Made by a program: the position numbers and the translations under genes
The notes under the pieces: model-generated
Told to the model about the DNA's origin: nothing
Databases searched by the model: none
Seen by the model: only the letters and a program-made list of their open reading frames with translations
Shown: in pieces, positions 37,014-44,737 of the stretch
Position numbering within the stretch: the first letter of the stretch is position 1
Layout: the number at the start of each line of letters is the position of its first letter
Source: Microcystis viridis FACHB-1342
GTDB lineage: Bacteria; Cyanobacteriota; Cyanobacteriia; Cyanobacteriales; Microcystaceae
Direction of reading: 5' to 3'
Assembly (NCBI RefSeq): GCF_014698335.1
Contig: NZ_JACJSV010000032.1
Coordinates: 1 to 53,803 of the forward strand
Length of the DNA stretch: 53,803 nucleotides

Positions 37014-37469
37014 ATGGGTCGTGTTTGGCATTTTATTAAAAGTGTGATGGGAATTATCTTTCGTCATCCTGTAACTGGGGTGACAATAATTCCGCTGCTT
37101 GCTGATGGTACAATTGTTTTAATCCGACGCAGAGACACCGGCAAATGGGCCCTACCGGGGGGAATGATCGATTGGGGGGAAGATATTTTTAATACTGCTC
37201 AAAGGGAATTAAAAGAGGAAACAGGATTAAATTTAGTCAGTTTAGGGCGTTTAGTCGGGGTTTATTCCTCTTTTGAGCGTGATCCGCGCATTCACTCCAT
37301 TTCAGTGTTAATTGAAGTTACAGCTGCGGGGAATTTTCAGATCAAAGATACATTAGAAGTTAGCGAGGTGAGAGCTTTTAGCGTCGAAACTTTACCTCTA
37401 GGCAATCTCAGTCACGATAATGGTCGCCAACTAGAAGATTATCTCAGGGGTGCCACTGTAGTGGCTTGA
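37014..37469 (+). CDS. Nudix hydrolase
   Basis: A 151-residue protein starting MGRVWHFIKSVMG at 37014. A complete Nudix box, G-x5-E-x7-REL-x-EE-x-GL, spans GGMIDWGEDIFNTAQREL and KEETGL, so it should bind divalent metal and hydrolyse a nucleoside diphosphate linked to another moiety. A nearby RDTGKWALPGG strand precedes the box. The substrate is unknown. The upstream extension to 36909 is repeat sequence. The downstream MITE fragment begins 24 nt after the stop. Confidence 0.9.
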   Translation: MGRVWHFIKSVMGIIFRHPVTGVTIIPLLADGTIVLIRRRDTGKWALPGGMIDWGEDIFNTAQRELKEETGLNLVSLGRLVGVYSSFERDPRIHSISVLIEVTAAGNFQIKDTLEVSEVRAFSVETLPLGNLSHDNGRQLEDYLRGATVVA

Positions 37470-37492
37470 TTTTTTTCTAGTATCTGCGACCC

Positions 37493-37566
37493 TAAGTAGC
37501 TGGTTATAATTAAATTAAAAATAGATTTTAGGTTCGATCCCCCCCAACCCCCCTTAAAAAGGGGGA
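37493..37566 (-). repeat. Family A element A3, partial
   Basis: Starts TAAGTAGCTGGTTATAATTA and runs into CGATCCCCCC with a CCCCTTAAAAAGGGGG palindrome, matching the right half of element A2 in inverted orientation. The other half is missing. Confidence 0.75.
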
Positions 37567-37583
37567 AGAAGAGTTCATAGTAG

Positions 37584-37645
37584 GGTGGGTTAGACGGCAA
37601 CAATCTAGGCGTTAAAGTCAATCTAACAATCCGTCGTAACCCACC
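37584..37645. repeat. Imperfect hairpin repeat upstream of hsdS
   Basis: Arms GGTGGGTTAGACGG (37584-37597) and CCGTCGTAACCCACC (37631-37645) pair apart from one bulged base. The GGTGGGTTA/TAACCCACC motif is a common small repeat in cyanobacterial intergenic DNA. Confidence 0.65.
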
Positions 37646-37729
37646 GTTTTAGTCAACCGAAAGGATATTTGATTTATGTTTGAAAATAAGATTGATCTGG
37701 TTTTACGCGCGTTATAAGGAGATGTTGGG

Positions 37730-38869
37730 ATGAATAGAGATTTATTATCTGGAGAGTACAAGCGCTTTCCAAAACACTGGGATGTAATTCCATTTACTAA
37801 AGCTTTTAAAGATATGACAGGGGGACAAACCAAAATTCCAAAAGGAGATTATTTAGAAAGGGGAGATATTCCCATAATAGATCAGGGGCAAGACTTGATT
37901 GGTGGTTATACTAACGAATACCAAGCTGTATGCGATATAAGACTTCCATGTGTGCTGTTTGGCGACCATACAAAAATATTCAAATTTATCACCAAACCAT
38001 TCGCTTTAGGGGCTGATGGTGTCAAGGTATTGAGCGAGGCTAATAATATTGACCCTAAATTTGCGTATTATTTTCTGAATACGCTGAATCTCCCTGATGT
38101 CGGCTATAGCAGACATTTCCGCTTTCTGAAAAGAACTTTTTTCCCCCTCCCACCCCTCGAAGAACAGCGAAGAATTGCGGCAATTTTAGATAAAGCGGAT
38201 GGGGTGCGACGCAAGCGCAAGGAGGCGATTCGGTTGACTGAGGAGTTATTGCGATCAACTTTCCTAGAGATGTTCGGTGATCCTGTTACTAATCCGAAAG
38301 GGTGGGAGATATGTGAAATTGGAAAGATAACAGATGTAAAAACTGGCAAGACTCCAAGTCGTGAAGATGAAGAAAACTATGGCGGAGATATTAGATGGGT
38401 AAAAACGACTGAAGTAAGAGAATTGATAATTAAAGAAACTGAGGAGTTTTTAACCAAAAAAGGAGCATCACAAGTATCCATTTTCCCCAAAAATACTATT
38501 TTGATAGCTATGTATGGGCAGGGCGCAACTAGAGGAAGAACAGCACTCTTGGGATTACCTTGTGCGACTAATCAAGCTTGTGCAGCAATTATGCCAAGCG
38601 AAAAATATGCGCCATTTTATTTATGGACATTGTTAAGGCTTTCATACGAAAGACTTAGAGAACTTGGACGTGGAGGAAATCAGCCGAATCTTAATCTTAG
38701 CATGGTCAAAAATTTTTTGATCCCCATGCCACCTCTGGAAAAACAAATATACTTCCAAAATATTGTACTGAACTTACAGTCTCAACGACAAAAAATGGAT
38801 CTAAATCTGCAATATCATGACAATCTCTTTAATTCCCTTTTACAAAAGGCATTTAGGGGGGAATTGTAG
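37730..38869 (+). CDS. hsdS: Type I restriction-modification specificity subunit HsdS (orphan)
   Basis: A 379-residue HsdS with two target-recognition domains (about residues 10-130 and 185-330), each followed by a conserved helical spacer: PLPPLEEQRRIAAILDKADG and PMPPLEKQIYFQNIVLNL. The duplicated layout is typical and the length is near normal. No hsdM or hsdR lies in this window, so it is an orphan that could act with a methyltransferase elsewhere or swap recognition domains by recombination. A 13-codon frame (MFENKIDLVLRAL) with stop lies just upstream. AAGGAG precedes the ATG. Confidence 0.92.
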   Translation: MNRDLLSGEYKRFPKHWDVIPFTKAFKDMTGGQTKIPKGDYLERGDIPIIDQGQDLIGGYTNEYQAVCDIRLPCVLFGDHTKIFKFITKPFALGADGVKVLSEANNIDPKFAYYFLNTLNLPDVGYSRHFRFLKRTFFPLPPLEEQRRIAAILDKADGVRRKRKEAIRLTEELLRSTFLEMFGDPVTNPKGWEICEIGKITDVKTGKTPSREDEENYGGDIRWVKTTEVRELIIKETEEFLTKKGASQVSIFPKNTILIAMYGQGATRGRTALLGLPCATNQACAAIMPSEKYAPFYLWTLLRLSYERLRELGRGGNQPNLNLSMVKNFLIPMPPLEKQIYFQNIVLNLQSQRQKMDLNLQYHDNLFNSLLQKAFRGEL

Positions 38870-39152
38870 CCATGGCAGCTGGCGGATTACTGCCATAATC
38901 TTGTGGGAAATGCCATTAAAAAAGACCGTTGGACAATTAACCAAGATTCAGCTACCGCTGCGGCGACTTCGACCTCTGCGGTTTTCGGGTAGTCTGCGTA
39001 TTCGGGAGAACTCTCTAACCCTTTTTCTCTTTTTTTCCCTTTTTACCCTCATTCTCTATTTTTTCTTTTTTCTTTTCTTTCCCGCTCTTAGGCGGGTCGA
39101 TTTTTTTGAGAAAATGGCGTTAATGTTAAATTTTATTAAGGCAATGAAAGAA
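38870..39152 (+). other. Decayed stretch after hsdS
   Basis: No intact gene. A frame reading GNAIKKDRWTINQDSATAAA then stop suggests coding remnant, followed by a pyrimidine-rich tract and a small hairpin CCCGC TCTTAG GCGGG near 39080 followed by TCGATTTTTTT, which could act as a terminator. Confidence 0.45.
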
Positions 39153-39224
39153 TTATCGGTTATCAGTTGGGAAGGTGGTGTTATATTATGGGCAGTAAAG
39201 TTGCTCAAAAAGCCAGCTACAACC

Positions 39225-39470
39225 ATGAGCGCTCTTGTCAAACCCTCTAGCCTGATTCCCAAAGGATTGCGGGTGCAACAGATTAATAATCTCACCCTAT
39301 TCAAATTTACAGATGAACTGGGCGATCGGATGCAGACGCTTCTTGACAAAAAAAAAGCTGATGATCTCACCCCGGAGGAAGTCCTTGAGCTAGAAGCGAT
39401 TGGCGAACTCGACCAAATTTTCAGCTACATCAACGCTGTCATTGCCGCCAGAGTAAATGGTCATTCCTAA
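39225..39470 (+). CDS. Small protein overlapping an HNH gene
   Basis: An 81-residue protein starting MSALVKPSSLIPKGLRVQQI. It is helical and charged (FTDELGDRMQTLLDKKKADD, then LTPEEVLELEAIGELDQI), with no membrane segment. The long frame that includes it opens at 38817, but the upstream part is noncoding remnant. It overlaps the HNH gene by 14 nt. Similar small proteins are, as far as I recall, found directly upstream of HNH genes in cyanobacteria, so the two may form a functional pair. Function unknown. Confidence 0.65.
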   Translation: MSALVKPSSLIPKGLRVQQINNLTLFKFTDELGDRMQTLLDKKKADDLTPEEVLELEAIGELDQIFSYINAVIAARVNGHS

Positions 39471-39663
39471 ATCGCTCTACCATATTGTTCGACAACGCGC
39501 TAGGTTCCGGTGTGAATACTGTCACTATCCCGAACTCCTCAGTTCCGCCCCTCTTTCGATTGACCATATTCAACCCTTTATCCAGAATGCCCGACGGCAA
39601 TGGATAGCCGGCCAACTCCATCCACCCAAGGATGACCCACGACAGGAAATTAGTGAGACTTAA
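39457..39663 (+). pseudogene. Truncated HNH endonuclease
   Basis: A 68-residue frame beginning MVIPKSLYHIVRQRARFRCE, with the HNH zinc-binding start CEYCHYPE and the catalytic SIDHIQP segment. Full-length relatives are about 150 residues and continue into a second CxxC-like region. Here the sequence after SIDHIQP changes to an unrelated tail that ends early, so the second half of the nuclease is lost and the product is probably inactive. The truncation sits close to a direct repeat and a palindrome, which may have mediated it. Confidence 0.65.
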
Positions 39664-39744
39664 GGCGTGGTTTAAAAAAGGTTGATCGGGAGTAACAAAA
39701 GCTTAATCCTGATTATTTATTCGCCTTTTTGTCGTTTGCATGAG

Positions 39745-39778
39745 CAGAAACGGGTTTCTCCGAGAAACCCGTTTTCTG
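39745..39778. repeat. Palindromic hairpin, terminator-like
   Basis: Arms AAACGGGTTTCTC and GAGAAACCCGTTT are perfectly complementary around CG or a minimal loop, followed by TCTG. It could end transcription from either side. GAGAAACCCGTTTC-type hairpins are common repeats in these genomes. Confidence 0.7.
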
Positions 39779-39828
39779 TGCGTTACTCAAGAGTTATCGG
39801 TTATCAGTTGGGAAGGTGGTGTGATATT

Positions 39829-39930
39829 ATGGGTAGTAAAGTTGCTCAAAAAGCTGGTCAGGTTGCTATTAGAATAGTAAACGCTGATAAATATCTCAGC
39901 CCAGAAAAGAAAGAAGTTATCCTGTTATAA
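39829..39930 (+). CDS. 33-residue frame, possible truncated small gene
   Basis: Reads MGSKVAQKAGQVAIRIVNAD and ends EKKEVILL. Its first ten codons are shared with the other copy of the 61-bp repeat, where the frame stops after 20 codons. A GGAAGG-type ribosome binding site lies upstream. It could be the remains of an antitoxin-like gene or a real small protein; no family recognised. Confidence 0.35.
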   Translation: MGSKVAQKAGQVAIRIVNADKYLSPEKKEVILL

Positions 39931-39962
39931 TAAAGTTAATTGATACTTGCTTAATTTAAGTT

Positions 39963-40199
39963 ATGAACCTCAATCTTTATCTGGAAGATGAATTAAGTCA
40001 GCAACTACAGGCTTTATCTCACTCTACAGGCAAATCCCAGAATGCTTTGATTCGAGAAGCAATACAGCTTTTAATTACCACAAAAGAACAGTCGCAATGG
40101 TCGTCAACTATCCTTAATTTTCAAGGTATAAGTGATGCTATTGTTTTTGAAGCTTATAGAGAGGAACTTTCCCCACCTAGAGAAGATGAGGTGATTTAG
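39963..40199 (+). CDS. Ribbon-helix-helix antitoxin (VapB-like)
   Basis: A 78-residue protein beginning MNLNLYLEDELSQQLQALSH. The N-terminal strand followed by two helices (STGKSQNALIREAIQLLI) is the ribbon-helix-helix fold of CopG-type antitoxins, which bind DNA as dimers and repress their own operon. The acidic, flexible C-terminus would wrap around the toxin. Its stop codon overlaps the toxin start (TAGTG), the usual arrangement in type II toxin-antitoxin pairs. Confidence 0.85.
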   Translation: MNLNLYLEDELSQQLQALSHSTGKSQNALIREAIQLLITTKEQSQWSSTILNFQGISDAIVFEAYREELSPPREDEVI

Positions 40200-40597
40200 T
40201 GCTGGTTTTGCTCGATACTTGTACGATTAGTGATTTTGTCAAAGGTGATAGCAACACTCTAGTGCAGATCAAAAATCACTCTCCTAGGGAAATTGCCGTT
40301 TCTGCGATAACTTTAATGGAAATCGAATATGGACTACTTCTTAATCCAGCGAAGGCAAAGAAAATAAGACCCATTCTTGACAAATTTCTTGCTTCTATCT
40401 CAATTCTTGCCTTTGGCAATCAAGAAGCGATTTGCGCCGCTCAAATTAGAGCAGCTCTCAAACAATCCGGCACTCCCATTGGTGCTTACGATCTGTTAAT
40501 CGGTGCAACGGCGATTACTCATAATCTTAAATTAATTACGGCCAATCCCCAAGAATTTGCTCGTATTCAAGGATTATCGTGGGAGAATTGGCGTTAA
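40199..40597 (+). CDS. vapC: PIN-domain toxin (VapC-like)
   Basis: A 132-residue PIN-domain ribonuclease starting at the GTG at 40199. The four acidic positions are recognisable: D6 in LLDTCTISD, E42 in LMEIEYG, D97 in YDLLIGATA, with a final conserved Asn/Glu region ITANPQEFARI. VapC toxins cut tRNA or rRNA and are held in check by the VapB antitoxin. The overlapping antitoxin gene supports the assignment. The pair may stabilise this accessory patch. Confidence 0.9.
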   Translation: MLVLLDTCTISDFVKGDSNTLVQIKNHSPREIAVSAITLMEIEYGLLLNPAKAKKIRPILDKFLASISILAFGNQEAICAAQIRAALKQSGTPIGAYDLLIGATAITHNLKLITANPQEFARIQGLSWENWR

Positions 40598-40627
40598 AGC
40601 TAATCGCCTAACTAATTCGAGAATATA

Positions 40628-40802
40628 TAGGGTTTGCTGAATAAATCTAAAAACCTTGTTGGATAAGGTTTTTAGACTTTTTTTCCCTCAAAAAGTGCCG
40701 ACCATTGGAGTGATTGGGGGGAAAATTCAGGGACTTTTTCCCTGAAAATTAGGTAAAACCCCACACTCGGCCACCGGGAAAAACTTTTTGCCGCATACCC
40801 TA
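40628..40802 (+). repeat. Family B miniature element B3
   Basis: About 175 bp, TAGGGTTTGCTGAATAAA to a degenerated CCGCATACCCTA end, with internal AAAAAGT/ACTTTTT arms. It begins 18 nt after the stop codon of the minus-strand J-domain gene and lies 3' of vapC as well, so it may end transcription from both. Confidence 0.85.
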
Positions 40803-40820
40803 AATACTGGCTTTCTCTCT

Positions 40821-41903
40821 TCAACGGCTGATTCCGCGAAGTTGCTGCAGAAGTTGATCAAGAATGTCTTCCATCTCTTCCGGGCTTCTGCCCATCCTGA
40901 CCGGTCCGCGCAGAAACTCTTTAACCGTTATTTTTTTATCGCGGAAGTCACGGACAAAATTATAGATTTTTTCGGTGGATTGAACTTGTAATTTCATCTC
41001 CTCTAGCATTTGCTCAATCGGGTCGATGCCATCCTTCTCACAAGCGCGGCTGGCCCTCACCATCTCGCCTTCCGGGGTATTTCGCACCGAGCGCAGTTCT
41101 CTTTTCAGGTTCTCGTATTGCTTTTTAAGTAGTTCGTTATTGGTTTCAACCCTCTCGCACTGTCGTTGGAGGTCGCTTTCCGATGAGCCTTCAACCGCGA
41201 AAGAGTCCCCCATTTGATGCTGTCGTTCGATTTCCAGCAGTCTGGCAATATCTCCCTCTTTATAGGCACGGTTGACTTCCTTCATAATCTCGTTGTGACG
41301 CATCCGAGTTTCGGGGTCTGTAACCTTGTCGGGGTGAAAAATCTCGGCCATTCTCAGGAAAGTGCGGCGTATTTGTCTAGATTCAGGAGATTTAGGCGAG
41401 CTTTCAGGTGATAGCTCTGTTCCATCATCGTGACGGTTATAGGAGTCTCCCCCAGAGAAGAAATCCTGCGCGGATTGCTCCGATGCTCCTTCTGGTTCTT
41501 CGTCTCCGAAAAGTTCGTCTAGTTCTTCATCTCCATCGTCAAATTTCGGGCTAATCACCCCCGTTAACTGAAGTGTCTCGTAAATTCCGAGAATCCTTTT
41601 TTTTGTCTGCTGCCCCAATTTTCTAGCGGTGAGGATTTCGTCAAAAAGGGCGTGTATTTCGCGGTCGAGGTCGGTAAGTTTTTCATAGAGAGGTTGCCCT
41701 CTCTGGAAAATCTCCGTCGCTAAGGAACGCATCTGGTCGAGGAATTTCTTCAGTTCGTTGCGTTTTCTGCCAATCTGCTTGAGGAGCCACTGATGCTCCT
41801 CCTCTAAAGCTTGGAGACGAAAATGTAGGGAAGACAGAGCCAAGGAAGGAGAGGTAGGCGAATCAGAGGAGTTCGGTGATTTAGGCTTTTTAGATCTGGT
41901 CAT
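40821..41903 (-). CDS. J-domain protein with coiled coils
   Basis: About 360 residues from the ATG at 41903 (MTRSKKPKSPNSS); the frame extends to 41939. A central J-like region carries the HPD motif (AEIFHPDKVTDPETR) and the flanking helix NEIMKEVNRAYKEGD that contact DnaK. Long coiled coils lie on both sides, and there is an acidic low-complexity segment (about 125-175). It lacks the Gly/Phe and zinc-finger parts of DnaJ, so it is a type III J protein that may tether Hsp70 to a specific client. No operon partners. Confidence 0.85.
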   Translation of the reverse strand: MTRSKKPKSPNSSDSPTSPSLALSSLHFRLQALEEEHQWLLKQIGRKRNELKKFLDQMRSLATEIFQRGQPLYEKLTDLDREIHALFDEILTARKLGQQTKKRILGIYETLQLTGVISPKFDDGDEELDELFGDEEPEGASEQSAQDFFSGGDSYNRHDDGTELSPESSPKSPESRQIRRTFLRMAEIFHPDKVTDPETRMRHNEIMKEVNRAYKEGDIARLLEIERQHQMGDSFAVEGSSESDLQRQCERVETNNELLKKQYENLKRELRSVRNTPEGEMVRASRACEKDGIDPIEQMLEEMKLQVQSTEKIYNFVRDFRDKKITVKEFLRGPVRMGRSPEEMEDILDQLLQQLRGISR

Positions 41904-41939
41904 TACTTTGGGGTGAAAGCATATTGTCCATTCTACCAA

Positions 41940-42365
41940 GCCGCAAGGAACCGCATTCCCAAAACTTACCCTTGGCTCATTTTATTGTTTCTCCCCACCT
42001 CCCTGCTCCCCATCACCCCTCTCCCCTCTCCCCTCTCCCCAATTCATAATTCATAATTCATAATTCATAATTCCCCACTCCCCTGCTCCAGCGCCCTACG
42101 GAAACCTTTTTAAGTGGCTAGAAGCTAGATATATCAATGGTCTTAATTAATTCTTATCAATCGAATTAAATTTTTGTACATAAAATTCTCGCTCGGATTA
42201 ATTATTTTTTCCAAATTCCGCTAGACTTATTTAGTAAGTTCAATCGAGATTCAATATTCCATAGCTAAATTTCTATAGCACAGGCTAGAAGGAAAGTTTA
42301 GCGAGGGATTCCTTTACCCATAATTCAGCACACATATTTGCTTTAGCAAGCAGGTAGGAGATTCT
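41940..42365. promoter_or_regulatory. Upstream region of the cmp operon with tandem repeats
   Basis: A 426-bp gene-free stretch. Its left part has 7-bp tandem units CTCCCCT (about 42020-42040) and AATTCAT (about 42041-42071). The right part is AT-rich and should contain the cmp promoter; in other cyanobacteria the LysR-type protein CmpR acts there at TTA-N7/8-TAA sites, but I could not place a convincing one. An AGGAG at 42356-42360 serves cmpA. Confidence 0.6.
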
Positions 42366-43724
42366 ATGTCAAATTTTTCGAGACGGAAATTTTTAACCAC
42401 AGCGGCAGTTTCAGCGGCAGGGGCTGTTGTCCTGAAAGGTTGTGTGGGTAATCCTCCCGACAGTACGGGTGGAACCAGCAGCACCGCACCCGCTTCCCCG
42501 GTTGCTTCTCCCGTTGCGGTGGCTCCCGGAGAGGCCCCCGAAACCACCAAAATTAAATTAGGTTATATTCCTATTGTTGAGGCCGCACCTTTAATTATTG
42601 CCAAGGAAAAAGGCTTTTTCGCTAAACACGGGATGCCCGATGTGGAAGTCTCCAAACAAGCAAACTGGGGATCCGCTAGAGATAACGTCGAAATTGGGGC
42701 AGATGCGGGCGGAATTGACGGAGGACAGTGGCAAATGCCCATGCCTTACCTAATTTCCGAGGGACTAATCACCAAAAATAACGTTAAAGTCCCCATGTAT
42801 GTGTTAGCGCAGTTAAACACCCAGGGTAACGCAATCGCGATCGCAGGTAAACACGAGGGCAAAAATATCGGTTTAGACTTGAAACCCGCCAAAGATTACA
42901 TCCTCGGCATGAAAACGACGGGAACTCCCTTCAAAGCTGCCTATACTTTCCCGAAAGCTAATCAAGACTTCTGGATTCGTTACTGGTTAGCCGCCGGTGG
43001 GATTAACCCCGATACGGATATTAACCTAATTGCCGTACCCGCAGCCCAAACCGTGGCCAACATGAAAACGGGAACCATGGATGCGTTTAGTACCGGTGAT
43101 CCTTGGCCGGCGCGAATTGTGGCTGATCAGATCGGTTTTATGTCAGCTTTAACCGCAGAAATCTGGCCCTATCACCCGGAAGAATACCTCGCTATCCGCG
43201 CCGGTTGGGTGGATAAAAACCCGAAAGCCACCAAAGCGGTGTTAAAAGGAATTATGGAAGCGCAGCAATGGCTCGATCAAGAGGCAAATCGGGCAGAAGC
43301 GGCGGCAATTCTCGCTAAACCGGCTTATTTCAACCTCAAAGAAGAAATTATCGCCGGTCCCCTCAAAGGAATGCAGAAAATGGGTGACGGTAAACCGGAA
43401 ATCACCGACAAAAATAAAGGGGTTTTCTACTGGAAAGATCCCGCCGGTAGCGTTTCCTATCCCTACAAGAGTCATGATCTCTGGTTTTTAACCGAAAGTG
43501 TTCGTTGGGGTTTCTTGCCGAAAGAAACTTTAACCACTGCCTCAGCATTAATCGACAAAGTTAACCGCGAGGATCTTTGGAAAGCGGCAGCCACAGAATT
43601 AGGGGTTCCCGCAGCTGATATTCCCACCAGTACCTCCCGCGGTGTCGAAAAATTCTTTGATGGCAAAACTTTTGATCCTGCCAATCCCCAAGCTTATCTC
43701 GATAGCTTGGCGATCAAAAAATAG
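42366..43724 (+). CDS. cmpA: Bicarbonate-binding lipoprotein of BCT1
   Basis: A 452-residue periplasmic binding lipoprotein: a twin-Arg-like start ([15 protein letters not shown]), lipobox LKGC with Cys26, then the NrtA/CmpA fold. It is close to nitrate-binding NrtA, but [19 protein letters not shown] and [14 protein letters not shown] fit CmpA as I recall it, while NrtA has a Lys in the WKNHPEE position. Together with the CmpC-like start of the third gene this favours bicarbonate over nitrate. It feeds HCO3- to the CmpB permease and is usually induced by low CO2. First gene of the operon. Confidence 0.88.
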   Translation: MSNFSRRKFLTTAAVSAAGAVVLKGCVGNPPDSTGGTSSTAPASPVASPVAVAPGEAPETTKIKLGYIPIVEAAPLIIAKEKGFFAKHGMPDVEVSKQANWGSARDNVEIGADAGGIDGGQWQMPMPYLISEGLITKNNVKVPMYVLAQLNTQGNAIAIAGKHEGKNIGLDLKPAKDYILGMKTTGTPFKAAYTFPKANQDFWIRYWLAAGGINPDTDINLIAVPAAQTVANMKTGTMDAFSTGDPWPARIVADQIGFMSALTAEIWPYHPEEYLAIRAGWVDKNPKATKAVLKGIMEAQQWLDQEANRAEAAAILAKPAYFNLKEEIIAGPLKGMQKMGDGKPEITDKNKGVFYWKDPAGSVSYPYKSHDLWFLTESVRWGFLPKETLTTASALIDKVNREDLWKAAATELGVPAADIPTSTSRGVEKFFDGKTFDPANPQAYLDSLAIKK

Positions 43725-43836
43725 CGAGCTTTTCTCGATAGGCTAGGTGCATAAAATATCTAGTCTATCAATCCCAAAAATGTTTTCTTCTCTTCCCAAT
43801 CAAGTAACTTTATCTTCAACAAAGGAAAACGGCAAA

Positions 43837-44667
43837 ATGGCAAGTAGCGTCAGCAGAACAGGTAAAGGTGGTTTCAACTTCGGTAAATTCTGGAAAAAGC
43901 ATTCCCAAGACATTCTTCCCCCTATTATCGGTACCTTGGGTTTTCTGATTGTTTGGCAATTAGTCTCGATGGTGGGATTAATCAAATTACCCCCCCCATC
44001 CGACCTAATCACCAATGAGCGTACCCGTACTTATTTAATGTATCCTTTCTTTGATCGTGGGGGCATTGATAAAGGACTATTCTGGCAAACTTTAGCCAGT
44101 CTGCAACGGGTATTAATCGGTTATTTTTTTGCCGCAGTGGTGGGTATTGGCGTTGGGATTATGGTCGGTTTAAATTCTTTCTTAAATAAGGCACTCGATC
44201 CCCTTTTCCAATTCCTGAGAACAGTTCCTCCTCTTGCTTGGGTTCCCCTATCTTTGGCCGCTTTACAACAAAACCAACCTGCTGCTTTATTCGTTATCTT
44301 TATTACCGCAGTTTGGCCGATTTTGATTAATACCACCGTCGGTGTCCAACAAATTCCCCAAGACTATATCAACGTTAAACAAGTCTTGCAATTGTCCAGC
44401 AAAAAATTCTTTTTCAAGATATTAATTCCCTCGGCCCTTCCCTACATCTTCACTGGTTTGAGAATTGCGATCGGTTTAGCTTGGTTAGCGATTATTGCGG
44501 CGGAAATTGTTATGTCGGGTATCGTCGGTATCGGTTTCTTTATCTGGGATGCCTACCAAAATAACTACATCAGCGATATTATTCTTGCGCTGTTTTATAT
44601 CGGTGGTGTGGGTTTATTACTCGATCGCTTTATGGCTTGGTTGCAAACTCAAATCGTTCGTCAATAG
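43837..44667 (+). CDS. cmpB: BCT1 bicarbonate transporter permease
   Basis: About 276 residues from the ATG at 43837 (MASSVSRTGKGG), which has AAGGA upstream; the frame extends to a GTG at 43747. Five to six transmembrane helices and the EAA-like permease loop (NVKQVLQLSSKKFFFKILIP, then SALPYIFTGLRI) mark it as the membrane subunit of an NrtB/CmpB-type ABC importer. It sits 110 nt after cmpA and 70 nt before cmpC, in operon order A-B-C-D. Confidence 0.92.
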   Translation: MASSVSRTGKGGFNFGKFWKKHSQDILPPIIGTLGFLIVWQLVSMVGLIKLPPPSDLITNERTRTYLMYPFFDRGGIDKGLFWQTLASLQRVLIGYFFAAVVGIGVGIMVGLNSFLNKALDPLFQFLRTVPPLAWVPLSLAALQQNQPAALFVIFITAVWPILINTTVGVQQIPQDYINVKQVLQLSSKKFFFKILIPSALPYIFTGLRIAIGLAWLAIIAAEIVMSGIVGIGFFIWDAYQNNYISDIILALFYIGGVGLLLDRFMAWLQTQIVRQ

Positions 44668-44737
44668 GGAATCAATGGGGAAACTTTCCCCATTTCTAAA
44701 TAACTAAAACTTGAGCCAATTTAAGGAGAAAAAAACT

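Larger units (their letters stand above)
39153..39854 (+). repeat. 61-bp direct repeat flanking the HNH fragment
   Basis: Copies at 39153-39213 and 39794-39854 differ at two positions. Each carries an upstream segment (TTATCGGTTATCAGTTGGG), a ribosome-binding-like GGAAGGTGG and the start of a small frame reading MGSKVAQKA. The repeated piece therefore looks like the 5' end of a small gene copied on both sides of the HNH region. Confidence 0.9.

Noticed and set aside
38817-39224. Long upstream part of the frame containing the 81-aa protein
   Set aside because: It overlaps the end of hsdS, crosses a pyrimidine-rich tract and a hairpin, and gives a meaningless Phe/Leu-rich peptide.
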